NCBI RefSeq assembly: GCF_958431955.1
Contig: NZ_CAUASN010000013.1
Span: forward strand, 1 to 64,000
Reading direction: 5' to 3'
Length of the DNA stretch: 64,000 nucleotides
DNA from: an uncultured Adlercreutzia sp.
GTDB taxonomy: Bacteria; Actinomycetota; Coriobacteriia; Coriobacteriales; Eggerthellaceae
Part shown: piece after piece, positions 50,179 to 57,985 of the stretch
How positions within the stretch are numbered: the stretch's first letter is position 1
How the letters are laid out: every line of letters starts with the position of its first letter
Program-made: the position numbers and the translations under genes
The notes under the pieces: model-generated
Told to the model about the DNA's origin: nothing
The model's input: only the letters and a program-made list of their open reading frames with translations
The model's database searches: none

Positions 50179-51066
50179 CTAGACCAGTTTCGAGGTATCG
50201 AGGGCCTCGGCGGGATCGACGTTGCGCAGAAGCGCGGGGTTCTCGAACAGTGGCAGGCAGATGAGCTCCTCGCGGTCGAAGGAGGCGGCCCCGCGCCCGA
50301 GCAAGCTCTCGTAGAACTTCACCAGGAACGACTCATCGGGGAAGATGTCCGCGGGAACGTTGCGGTACATGGCCCGCACGAGAGCATCGCGGAAGTAACG
50401 GGCATGGTGCTCGAAGGGCTCGTTGGACACATCGAAGCCGAGCTGGTTCAGATAGAGTGCCGAGAACACGGCGACGGTGCGCGTGTTGCCCTCGTAGAAG
50501 GGGTGGATCTGCCAGAGAAAGGCGATGCTGTGGCAGAAACCGGCCAGCTCGTCTTCTGCAAGGGCACCGTAGGACTTCGCCTGCTCCGCCGCGAAGACGC
50601 CCTTGAGCGCCATCTCGTAGGCCAGCGGATCGGCGTAGAGTACGCTGTCGCCGTTGAGGATGTCCTCCTGCTTGACCATACGCTCGGCCTTGAACTCGCC
50701 GGGGTGGTACACCGCCGCATCGAGGTCTTGGAACAGGTAGCGGTGAATTTCCGGAAGCATCTCGGGTGCGAGGCAGAAGGGGGCCGCCGCCAGCAACTCG
50801 GCGATGCGCTGGCCGACCAGATCGGCCTCAAGCGACGCCTCGTCATGGCCCGCAGCATGATGCGCCCGCACCAGCTCGCCCGTCTCGGCCAGCGTACGCT
50901 TACCGGCGATGTAGGCGTCGGCCGCTTGGCGCACGTAGGGGGAAACCTCCAAGCCGTCCACGGCCTGCAGCCCGATGGCCACGGCCCAGTAGTGGCGCCG
51001 CGCCGCCTCCGACTCGTGCGCGCGAGCCGGCTCGTATGCGAAGTCGTCCAAGCCCTCGGCCGTCAT
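50179..51066 (-). CDS. Fic-family protein with N-terminal VbhA-like region
   Basis: 295 aa. Residues 20-75 resemble a fused VbhA-type antitoxin helix region (GLQAVDGLEVSPYV...AGKRTLAETGELV). The Fic core has HPFYEGNTRT with His188. Compared with the canonical HPFx[D/E]GNGRxxR, Gly is Thr and the second Arg is missing. The inhibitory [S/T]xxxE[G/N] motif appears as LQAVDG (33-38). Fic proteins transfer AMP or other nucleotide parts to target hydroxyls. It is divergent from the second Fic gene at 51544. The start at 51066 has only a weak ribosome site. Confidence 0.85.
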   Translation of the reverse strand: MTAEGLDDFAYEPARAHESEAARRHYWAVAIGLQAVDGLEVSPYVRQAADAYIAGKRTLAETGELVRAHHAAGHDEASLEADLVGQRIAELLAAAPFCLAPEMLPEIHRYLFQDLDAAVYHPGEFKAERMVKQEDILNGDSVLYADPLAYEMALKGVFAAEQAKSYGALAEDELAGFCHSIAFLWQIHPFYEGNTRTVAVFSALYLNQLGFDVSNEPFEHHARYFRDALVRAMYRNVPADIFPDESFLVKFYESLLGRGAASFDREELICLPLFENPALLRNVDPAEALDTSKLV

Positions 51067-51292
51067 GCCGCGTCGCCGCCCTTCTCCATCGCCGTCAATT
51101 CCGCAGCCCATTGTATACCAAGGGCATCAGCACGAGCCACGCAGCTGCAAGACTGCTTGCAAGCCGCGACCACTCCACGTTTCGCCTTCGGGTTCTTACC
51201 TCCAACGGCGGCAAACGAGCGATCCCGCAAAAGCCCGTTTCGCCAAAGGGCGCCATGCCGTGAGCTATACTTATGCTTGCAAGGCCCCGCGA

Positions 51293-51322
51293 GAGGAGGT
51301 GCGCTATGGAAGATGCCCACGA
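51293..51322 (+). repeat. Duplicated fic start region, upstream copy
   Basis: GAGGAGGTGCGCTATG plus the following 14 bp match 51531-51560 (the ribosome site and first codons of the second fic gene) with two or three differences. The two copies are 238 bp apart and bracket palindromic repeat copy 2. Confidence 0.85.
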
Positions 51323-51452
51323 TCACGAGCGCCCCGCTCCCGCGATAACAACAATCGCGTTTTTTGGCTTGAAAACGACGGTTTTGTTACGCGAAGCGCT
51401 TCCTGAGTGGCCAAAATGTATTACGAAGGCCGCGTTTGGCCTGGAAGCGTAA
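51306..51452 (+). pseudogene. Truncated fic start running into the palindromic repeat
   Basis: A 48-codon frame. It starts MEDAHDHERP (compare MKDAYGYERY of the downstream fic) with the same ribosome site, then reads into the palindromic element and stops. It looks like the leftover 5' end of a duplicated or displaced fic gene. Confidence 0.6.
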
Positions 51453-51506
51453 TACCCGCGCCCGCATTTTGGGGCACTCGCGTAACAAAACCGTTCATTC
51501 CAAGCC
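51366..51506. repeat. Palindromic repeat element, copy 2 (about 141 bp)
   Basis: Terminal inverted repeats 51366-51393 and 51479-51506 match at 24 of 28 positions (shared core ACGGTTTTGTTACGCG). Interior CCAAAATGTATTACG / CGTAATAC and CATTTTGG form a second symmetry. The layout matches copy 1 at 17906-18051. Confidence 0.75.
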
Positions 51507-51543
51507 AAAATACAGGATTTTTTACAACACGAGGAGGTGCGCT

Positions 51544-52422
51544 ATGAAAGATGCCTACGGCTACGAACGCTACGAGGAGCCCTACGACTACGCGACGCGC
51601 GACAGGCGTGTGCGCATCGCACGGGGCTTGCAGGCCGTGGACGGACTCACCACCAGTGCCGCCTTCGACGAACCGGCGCAGCGCTACGTGGACGGCCAAA
51701 TCAGCGCCGAAAACCTCCGCGACATCGTCGACGACTACTACGAGCAGAAAGTCGGCCGCGCCATCGACCGCACCTCCCAGGAGGCAGACCTGGCGAGCGC
51801 CCGCATTTGCGACCTTCTGGACTCCAACGGCTTCACCATGGCGCCGTCCACTCTGCGCACTATCCACGGGCGCCTTTTCCGCGGTCTGATGGAAGACGCA
51901 CACTACGAGGAACATTACCGCGACTACAATTTCTCGAAGCGCGAGTTCGTCCTCGCCCGCGAATCGGTGGAGTACGGCGATTTCGAGACGCTGGAGGAAG
52001 ATCTCGCCGGAGCATTCGCTGCCTTCGCGCCCGGAGCCTACACCGCCGACGACCCCTGGCCCTACATACGATCGATGAGCGCCTTCATCACACGCATTTG
52101 GCAGATTCACCCCTTTGCCGAGGGAAACACGCGCACCGTGGCCGTCTTTCTGCAGAAGCTGCTGCAGAACCATGGGTTTTCCTGCGGGAACGAGACGTTC
52201 GAGCATTACTCGCTCCACTTCCGCAATGCCCTCGTGCGGGCGAGCTACCGCAACGTGCCCGCGGGCGTGGTCCCCGACGACAGCTTCATCAACGAGTTCG
52301 TGGCTTGCCTGCTCAAGGACCGGCCCTTCCCCTACCGCAACCGCGACATGGCCGCCGCCGCGCTGTTCCGCGCAAAGGGCCTCATCCCGCCTCAGGAGGA
52401 GGGCTCGTCGCACATCGGCTAA
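51544..52422 (+). CDS. Fic-family protein with N-terminal VbhA-like region
   Basis: 292 aa, a distant paralogue of the divergent Fic gene. The VbhA-like region is RVRIARGLQAVDGLTTSAAFDEPAQRYVDGQISAENLRDIV, with LQAVDG at 29-34. The Fic motif is HPFAEGNTRT with His189, again GNTR and no second Arg. The C-terminus FEHYSLHFRNALVRASYRNVPAGVVPDDSF parallels FEHHARYFRDALVRAMYRNVPADIFPDESF of the paralogue. The start at 51544 has GAGGAGG. It begins 38 bp after the palindromic repeat. Confidence 0.87.
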   Translation: MKDAYGYERYEEPYDYATRDRRVRIARGLQAVDGLTTSAAFDEPAQRYVDGQISAENLRDIVDDYYEQKVGRAIDRTSQEADLASARICDLLDSNGFTMAPSTLRTIHGRLFRGLMEDAHYEEHYRDYNFSKREFVLARESVEYGDFETLEEDLAGAFAAFAPGAYTADDPWPYIRSMSAFITRIWQIHPFAEGNTRTVAVFLQKLLQNHGFSCGNETFEHYSLHFRNALVRASYRNVPAGVVPDDSFINEFVACLLKDRPFPYRNRDMAAAALFRAKGLIPPQEEGSSHIG

Positions 52423-52552
52423 GGGGACGGAGGCGCGATCAGGCAGAACCGGCTCTGACCCACAGCCCCGTCTCCCCAACACGGTCGCGGAACTACGGCA
52501 CCCCGCTCCCGCGTTGTCGCGAGCCTGCAACATTCCGCACCAGCCCGTGAGC

Positions 52553-52583
52553 TTGACCTTCCCGTTGCGTGAAGGTTCATACT
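52553..52583 (+). promoter_or_regulatory. MerR-type promoter of the TipA-like gene
   Basis: TTGACC (52553-52558), 19 bp, CATACT (52578-52583), with dyad ACCTTC (52556-52561) / GAAGGT (52571-52576) inside the spacer. The 19-bp spacing plus dyad is the hallmark of MerR autoregulation. Confidence 0.82.
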
Positions 52584-52615
52584 GGCGCCGTCGGAGAAAC
52601 CTGAAGGGAGCAACC

Positions 52616-53395
52616 GTGAGCGAACGGCCCAAAACCATCGGCGAGATATCCCGTACCTCGGGTGTGAGCCCGCGCACGCTGCGCTACTACGAGGAGCGCG
52701 GCCTTCTGCGGCCGGCCCGCACCGAGGCGGGCTATCGCCTGTACACAGTCGCCGACGAGCGCCGACTCGCCCACATCATGGCGATGCGGTCCTGCGGCCT
52801 TCCGCTGACCGCCATCGAGCACATCATGGGCGACGACGAGCCGAACATCCACGACGCCCTCCTCAGGCACCTCCGCACCCTGCGCGCACAGGAGAAATCG
52901 CTGGACGCCGCCCTGCGCCGGACGCAGGCGGCCCTACACGCTATCGAAGGGATTACGAACATGAACACTGAAGACGCATTCGAGAAGCTGAAGCAGCAGG
53001 GCCTTGAGAGCTTCGAGGAAACCTACGGCCACGAGGCCCGCGAGCGCTACGGCAACGCCGTCATCGACGCTACCAACGAACGCATGATGGCCCTCACCCG
53101 CGACGAGTGGGACGCCAAGGAGCTGCTGGAGGACTCCATCAAGGTTCAGCTGCGCCTGGCCCTGGCTGGAAACGACCCCGCATCGAAGGAGGCAGCCGAG
53201 CTCGCCCGCATGCACGAGCGCTGGATTGCCATCCACTGGGGCCCGGGCTACGGGAAGGACGAGTACCTCGGCCTCGTGCGCGGGTACCTGGCCGACCCGC
53301 GCTTCACCACCTACTACGACGAGGCCGCAGGTCCCGGCGCCACCGCCTTCCTCGTGAAGGCCGTGGAGACCTATCAGGGTAACGCCGAAGGCTAG
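52616..53395 (+). CDS. MerR-family regulator with TipAS drug-binding domain
   Basis: 259 aa. The MerR HTH is IGEISRTSGVSPRTLRYYEERGLLRPARTEAGYRLYT, then a dimerisation coiled coil to about residue 115. A TipAS-type helical domain follows (EKLKQQGLESFEETYGHEARERYGNAVID ... HERWIAIHWGPGYGKDEYLGLVRGYLADPRFTTYYDE), as in thiopeptide-sensing TipA/Mta. GTG start at 52616 after GAAGGGAG. Its own promoter carries a MerR dyad. Mta-type proteins activate exporters; the MFS gene at 57986 is one possible but unproven target. Confidence 0.92.
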   Translation: MSERPKTIGEISRTSGVSPRTLRYYEERGLLRPARTEAGYRLYTVADERRLAHIMAMRSCGLPLTAIEHIMGDDEPNIHDALLRHLRTLRAQEKSLDAALRRTQAALHAIEGITNMNTEDAFEKLKQQGLESFEETYGHEARERYGNAVIDATNERMMALTRDEWDAKELLEDSIKVQLRLALAGNDPASKEAAELARMHERWIAIHWGPGYGKDEYLGLVRGYLADPRFTTYYDEAAGPGATAFLVKAVETYQGNAEG

Positions 53396-53410
53396 GAGAG
53401 CCGGCACAGC

Positions 53411-53442
53411 GAATGGGGACGCTGGGCACCGCGTCCCCATTC
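53411..53442 (+). terminator. Hairpin after TipA-like gene
   Basis: A 12-bp perfect stem GAATGGGGACGC (53411-53422) with GCGTCCCCATTC (53431-53442). No T-run follows, so termination may need help. Confidence 0.55.
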
Positions 53443-53546
53443 ATGTGAGCCACATGACGGCAACAAACCGTTGATGGAGGTCAGGCGAGCCTTTTTCTTG
53501 GATACAGTTCTTGAGGAACGCACATTCCGCAAGAAAGGCGGCTCCC

Positions 53547-54470
53547 TTGAAAACGAACGACATCCTCTCTGAGAAGGGCGCTGCGGCCCCTTCCCCCTCC
53601 CCCACCGCGGCTTCCGAGGCGGCTTCTACCAGCAGCGTCTCCTCCCCTGCAGCGGAAATCTCCGCCGCGCCGGCCCCTTCTGTTCCCGCACGGCCCCTGC
53701 CCAAGCGCATCGCGCTGGTCACCGGCGGATCGTCGGGCCTCGGCCGCGAGTTCGCCGTGCAGATCGACGCCATGCAGATAGTCGACGAGATTTGGCTCGT
53801 CGCGCGCAAGGAGGAGGCCCTCAAGGCCGTCGCGGCCACGTTGAGCACGCCGGCCCGCATCGTCGTAGCCGACCTCACGAGCAAAGCCGACATCGCCTCC
53901 ATCGTCTCCACTTTGAACGCCGAGCAGCCCCATGTGAGCTACCTGGTGAACGCCGCCGGTTTCGGCAAGTTCGGCGACTGGCAGACCATCTCCGACGAGG
54001 CCGTGGACTCCATGATCGACCTGAATTGCCGCGGGCTCGTGGACATGACCCGCGCAGCACTGCCCTACATGGACCGCGGCAGCCGCATCATCGAGGTTGC
54101 CTCGGCCGCGGCCTTCGTGCCGCTGCCCCACATGAACGTGTACGCGGCTACCAAGGCCTTCGTGCTGCGCTACACCCGCGCCCTGCGCTGGGAGCTGCAT
54201 GGCACCGGCATCACAGCCACGGCGCTGTGCCCCACCTGGGTTAAGACCGGCTTCGAGAAGGTGGCCCGCACATCCGGGGGCGCCCACGACGTGGGGCACC
54301 TCTTCGGCGAGCAAAGCGCGAGCACCGTGGTGCGCCGCGCTCTCTGCGCCAACAAGGCCCACTTCGCCGTCGCCTGCGCAAGCCCTCAATCGGCAGCCCT
54401 GCGCCTCATCGGCAAAATCGTTCCCGATTGCATCACCATGGCCGGCTGGGACATCCTGCGCCGCCTGTAG
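53547..54470 (+). CDS. Short-chain dehydrogenase/reductase
   Basis: 307 aa. An Ala/Ser/Pro-rich N-terminal extension of about 50 residues precedes the SDR fold: IALVTGGSSGLGREF (TGxxxGxG), NAAG in YLVNAAGFG, and catalytic Ser/Tyr/Lys in VASAAAF...VYAATKAF. The Gly-rich loop and lack of an acid at the end of strand 2 (WLVARKEEALK) suggest NADP preference. A TTG start at 53547 follows AAAGG; an upstream TTG at 53511 is less likely. The aldehyde dehydrogenase gene follows by 12 bp, so the two probably act on the same alcohol/aldehyde substrate. Confidence 0.87.
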   Translation: MKTNDILSEKGAAAPSPSPTAASEAASTSSVSSPAAEISAAPAPSVPARPLPKRIALVTGGSSGLGREFAVQIDAMQIVDEIWLVARKEEALKAVAATLSTPARIVVADLTSKADIASIVSTLNAEQPHVSYLVNAAGFGKFGDWQTISDEAVDSMIDLNCRGLVDMTRAALPYMDRGSRIIEVASAAAFVPLPHMNVYAATKAFVLRYTRALRWELHGTGITATALCPTWVKTGFEKVARTSGGAHDVGHLFGEQSASTVVRRALCANKAHFAVACASPQSAALRLIGKIVPDCITMAGWDILRRL

Positions 54471-54482
54471 GAAAGGAATCTC

Positions 54483-55910
54483 ATGGACATCAACAACGAT
54501 TACGGGCAGGCCACCTCGGCCGCCGACGTGCAGAATCAGATCAACCTCATGGAGCAGTACTTCGAAACCGGCGAGACGCTCTCGGTCGATTTCCGCCTGC
54601 GCCAACTGCGACGCCTGCAGTCCTACCTGCTCGCCCACGAGCGCGAGGCCCTCGAGGCGCTCCACGCCGACCTGGGCAAGTCGGAATTCGAGTCCTATGC
54701 CACCGAGCTGGGGCTCGTCTACGACGAGATCCGCCTGTACCTGAAGAAGCTGCGCCAGTGGGCCAAGCCGCGCCACGTGCCCACCTCACTCGCCCATTTC
54801 CCCAGCAGCTCGACGGTGTACCCCTACCCCTTCGGCGTGGCAGCCGTGCTCTCACCGTGGAATTACCCGCTGCAGCTGACTCTCGTGCCCCTCGTGGACG
54901 CCATCGGCGCCGGCAACTGCGTGGCTATGAAGCCCTCGAAGACCTCGCCGGCCACGGCCGCCTTCATCCGCGACATGTGCCGCGAGGTGTTCGATCCGCG
55001 CTACGTGTACTGCTGGCACGGCAGCGACGACATGAACGACTGGCTTTTGCAGGTGGAATTCGACAAGATCATGTTCACCGGCAGCCCGCGCGTCGGCAAA
55101 GAGATCATGGCCCATGCCGCCGAGAGCCTCACGAGTGTGACGCTGGAGCTCGGCGGCAAGAGCCCGGTGTTCATCGCCCAAGACGCCGACATCAAGCGCG
55201 CCGCCCAGCGCATCGCCTGGGGCAAGTGCCTCAACTCGGGGCAAACGTGCGTCGGCCCCGACTACGCCCTCGTGCACGAGGATGTCGCCGACGCGTTCGT
55301 GGAGGAGCTCGACCACTACCTGCACGCCTACTACGGTGAGGACATCCTCGCGAGCCCCGACTACCCCCACATGATCAACCAGAAGCACTTCGACATGGTG
55401 TGCGGCCTCATCGACGACCGGCGCCCGGGCTCGAAGATCGCCATCGGCGGCCGGCGCAACCCCGCCACGCTCCAGATCGAGCCGACCGTGGTGACCGGCG
55501 TGACCATCGACGATCCGCTCATGAGCCAGGAGATCTTCGGACCGGCGCTGCCCATCATCACTTGGCGCGACATCGACGAGGCGCTCGCCATCGTGAAGTC
55601 CATCAAGCACCCGCTCGCATGCTACATCTTCTCGAACAGCCGCGCCCTCCAGAAGAAGATCCTCGACACGGTGCGCTGCGGCGGCTCCACCATCAACGAC
55701 GTGGTCATCCACGCCAGCAACAACCACATGGGCTTCGGCGGCGTGCAGAACTCGGGCATCGGCGCCTACCACGGCAAGGTGGGATTCGACGCCTTCACCC
55801 ACTACAAGTCCACTTTGAAGAAGTCGACCCTCATCGAGATGGGCATCCGCAATCCTCCTTTCGACGAGAAGAAGATGCGTCTGCTGAAGCTGTTCATGCC
55901 GGGACGTTGA
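54483..55910 (+). CDS. Aldehyde dehydrogenase, class 3-like
   Basis: 475 aa, the short class 3/fatty aldehyde dehydrogenase type. VAAVLSPWNYPLQLTLVPLVDAIGAGNCVAMKPS, general base in VTLELGGKSPVF, catalytic Cys in CLNSGQTCVGPDY, and QEIFGPALPII. It oxidises aldehydes to acids with NAD(P). In operon with the upstream SDR (12-bp gap; GGAAAGGAAT ribosome site). The tail KMRLLKLFMPGR is soluble, without the membrane anchor of eukaryotic FALDH. Confidence 0.93.
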   Translation: MDINNDYGQATSAADVQNQINLMEQYFETGETLSVDFRLRQLRRLQSYLLAHEREALEALHADLGKSEFESYATELGLVYDEIRLYLKKLRQWAKPRHVPTSLAHFPSSSTVYPYPFGVAAVLSPWNYPLQLTLVPLVDAIGAGNCVAMKPSKTSPATAAFIRDMCREVFDPRYVYCWHGSDDMNDWLLQVEFDKIMFTGSPRVGKEIMAHAAESLTSVTLELGGKSPVFIAQDADIKRAAQRIAWGKCLNSGQTCVGPDYALVHEDVADAFVEELDHYLHAYYGEDILASPDYPHMINQKHFDMVCGLIDDRRPGSKIAIGGRRNPATLQIEPTVVTGVTIDDPLMSQEIFGPALPIITWRDIDEALAIVKSIKHPLACYIFSNSRALQKKILDTVRCGGSTINDVVIHASNNHMGFGGVQNSGIGAYHGKVGFDAFTHYKSTLKKSTLIEMGIRNPPFDEKKMRLLKLFMPGR

Positions 55911-55999
55911 TCTTCGGGCAGCCCTACGGCCCCGTGCGTCCATCGGAGCCGCGCGGGACCGCGGTCGACCGCCGCTCCCGCGACCGGCATCTCGCGCGG

Positions 56000-56689
56000 C
56001 TATTCGAGCGGCTTGTCCTGGCCGGGGGCGTCTTGGATGGTGCGCAGGCCGTTGGCCGGCGGCTCGCCGAGGGGAAACCAGTACTTCCACACTTGGAAGG
56101 GTCGGGCTCCGCGCACGCCGTCCACGTCTTTGAAGGCGTCTTTGGGGATGATGGTACGCACGGCACGCCCGCTGAGGGTGGTAAGCCGGACGCCGCCCGT
56201 CCGCAGGGCATCGTCGCAGAAGGTCAGGCAGTTGTAGGTGACGAGGTTGTAAGTGCCCGGATGCTGGCGCCGCTGCTCGGCATAGGCGCGCACGCCGTTG
56301 AAGGAAACCTCGTCGCAGACAAGGGCGATAGCGCAGTTCACATGCTCGTTCCACCAGTTGCCCGGCTCCCCGTGCACGATCCAGCCCGAGGCTTGCTCAA
56401 GCGTGGCGAAGGTCATAGGGTCGCGCAGGCACGCCATGATGCCCGGCGCCTCCAGCTTGGTGCTGTGGCGGTAGTAGGAATAGGTTTCAAGGGGACCGTC
56501 CACCGGCCCGAGGGCGAGGATGCAGTGCCCCTCGTCCCACGCCGCCTCAAGGTTGAACAGCAAAAACACATTGAACGACCCCGGGGGCACCGGCTCCCAT
56601 GCCGCACGGGGGCGCGCTTCGCGCTGCTGCACCTCATGGCACTCCCGAAGGTTCTTCTCGGTTTCCTCGGTCTTGATGCGCTCTTCCAT
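56000..56689 (-). CDS. Hypothetical protein, possible permuted papain-fold
   Basis: 229 aa, not confidently recognised. FNVFLLFNLEAAWDEGHCILALGPVDGPLETYSYYR contains a His early, and GTYNLVTYNCLTFCDDALRTGGVRL a Cys late. This order and the NCxxF motif recall permuted papain-like folds (DUF4105, LRAT-like), so a cysteine hydrolase or acyltransferase role is possible. No signal peptide. ATG at 56689 follows GAGGAAGGTG. Confidence 0.65.
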   Translation of the reverse strand: MEERIKTEETEKNLRECHEVQQREARPRAAWEPVPPGSFNVFLLFNLEAAWDEGHCILALGPVDGPLETYSYYRHSTKLEAPGIMACLRDPMTFATLEQASGWIVHGEPGNWWNEHVNCAIALVCDEVSFNGVRAYAEQRRQHPGTYNLVTYNCLTFCDDALRTGGVRLTTLSGRAVRTIIPKDAFKDVDGVRGARPFQVWKYWFPLGEPPANGLRTIQDAPGQDKPLE

Positions 56690-56775
56690 GCCGTACACCT
56701 TCCTCAATTCCGCAACCTAATGCACGGCGGCATTGCCCGACGCAAATCGCCTGCTTGCCGCCTCCGCGATTGCGC

Positions 56776-57735
56776 TCAGCTTGCCGTGACGAGCGTGCCC
56801 GTCTCGCCGCGCAGGCCCTCGGCGGCATGGTCGAGCGACGTGATGACGGCCCGTCCGCCGGGATGGGCTTCCACGAACTTCACGCAGGCCTCAACCTTCG
56901 GCAGCATGCTGCCCGGCGCAAACTGCCCCTGGGCGGCATAGGCGCGGGCCTCTTCCGCCGTCATGGTATCGAGGGCGCGCTGGGTGGGCTGGTTGAAGTC
57001 GAGGTAGACCTTCTCCACCGCCGTAAGGATGACGAGCACATCGGCCCGCATGCGCCACGCGAGCAGGGCGCTGGTCAGATCTTTATCCACAATGGCGTCC
57101 ACCGCCGCGTACTGCCCGCCGCGCTCGGTCACGGGAATGCCGCCGCCCCCAGCCGCCACAACCACGCAGCCGTCCTCCATCAGATCGCGGATGGTCTCCA
57201 ACTCCACGATGTCCTGGGGCACCGGGCTCGGCACCACGCGCCGCCAACCGCGGCCGGAATCCTCCCGCACGGGAAACCCCGTGGCCTTCGAGAAGGCCTT
57301 CGCCGCCGCCTCGGTCATGAAGGCGCCGATGGGCTTCTCGAAATCCTTGAAGGCGGGGTCATCGTCATCCACGGTCACGTGGGTGGGCACGTTGGCCACC
57401 TCGCGCATGATGTCGTCGCGGCGGAACTGGTTCATGAGCGCCACGGCGAGCTGGGCGCCGATATAGCCCTGGCTCATGGCGTTGCAGTCGGCCAGGGGCA
57501 TGGGAGGCACCTGGGCCTGCTTGTTCTGGGAGGCCACAGTGAAGGCCTCGTCGATGATACCCACCTGCGGGCCGTTGCCATGGGTCACCACCACGTTCAC
57601 GCCCTCCTTCACGAGGCGCGCCAGGTTCCCCGCCGTGCGGACGAGGCGTTTCTGCTGCTCGGCGGGATCATCCCCCAGGGCGTTGCCGCCGAGGGCCACT
57701 ACCACCCGCTTGCCTTCGAGACTTCCCCGCATCAT
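56776..57735 (-). CDS. arcC: Carbamate kinase
   Basis: 319 aa. VVVALGGNALGDDPAEQ, VVVTHGNGPQVGII, PMPLADCNAMSQGYIGAQL, VAAGGGGIPV, DAIVDKDLTSALLAW and GSMLPKVEACVKFVE are carbamate kinase motifs. It makes ATP from carbamoyl phosphate in arginine deiminase, agmatine or purine/allantoin fermentation. ArcA and ArcB are not adjacent, so which pathway feeds it is unknown. Start at 57735 (ATGATG) after AGGGGAGG. Confidence 0.95.
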   Translation of the reverse strand: MMRGSLEGKRVVVALGGNALGDDPAEQQKRLVRTAGNLARLVKEGVNVVVTHGNGPQVGIIDEAFTVASQNKQAQVPPMPLADCNAMSQGYIGAQLAVALMNQFRRDDIMREVANVPTHVTVDDDDPAFKDFEKPIGAFMTEAAAKAFSKATGFPVREDSGRGWRRVVPSPVPQDIVELETIRDLMEDGCVVVAAGGGGIPVTERGGQYAAVDAIVDKDLTSALLAWRMRADVLVILTAVEKVYLDFNQPTQRALDTMTAEEARAYAAQGQFAPGSMLPKVEACVKFVEAHPGGRAVITSLDHAAEGLRGETGTLVTAS

Positions 57736-57985
57736 CAGGCCTCCCCTCTTGCTCGTGCCTTTGTACCGCGTTTACGGTAGCAGACCCGTCGGCGACCCGG
57801 CCGGCTCGCGGCGCACCTGCAACGCGCCCGTTGACGGCATCATTTTATGGGTCGGGGCCAGGTTACCGTTGGGCATCGGCGCATCTACGAAGTCGGCGGC
57901 CGCGCGCTCGACTTCGGGAAGTGGGGTAGCGTGAGGGGAAACTACCGCTGCGACGCGGTTGCGCCGCCTTTCCCGAAGGTCTGCC

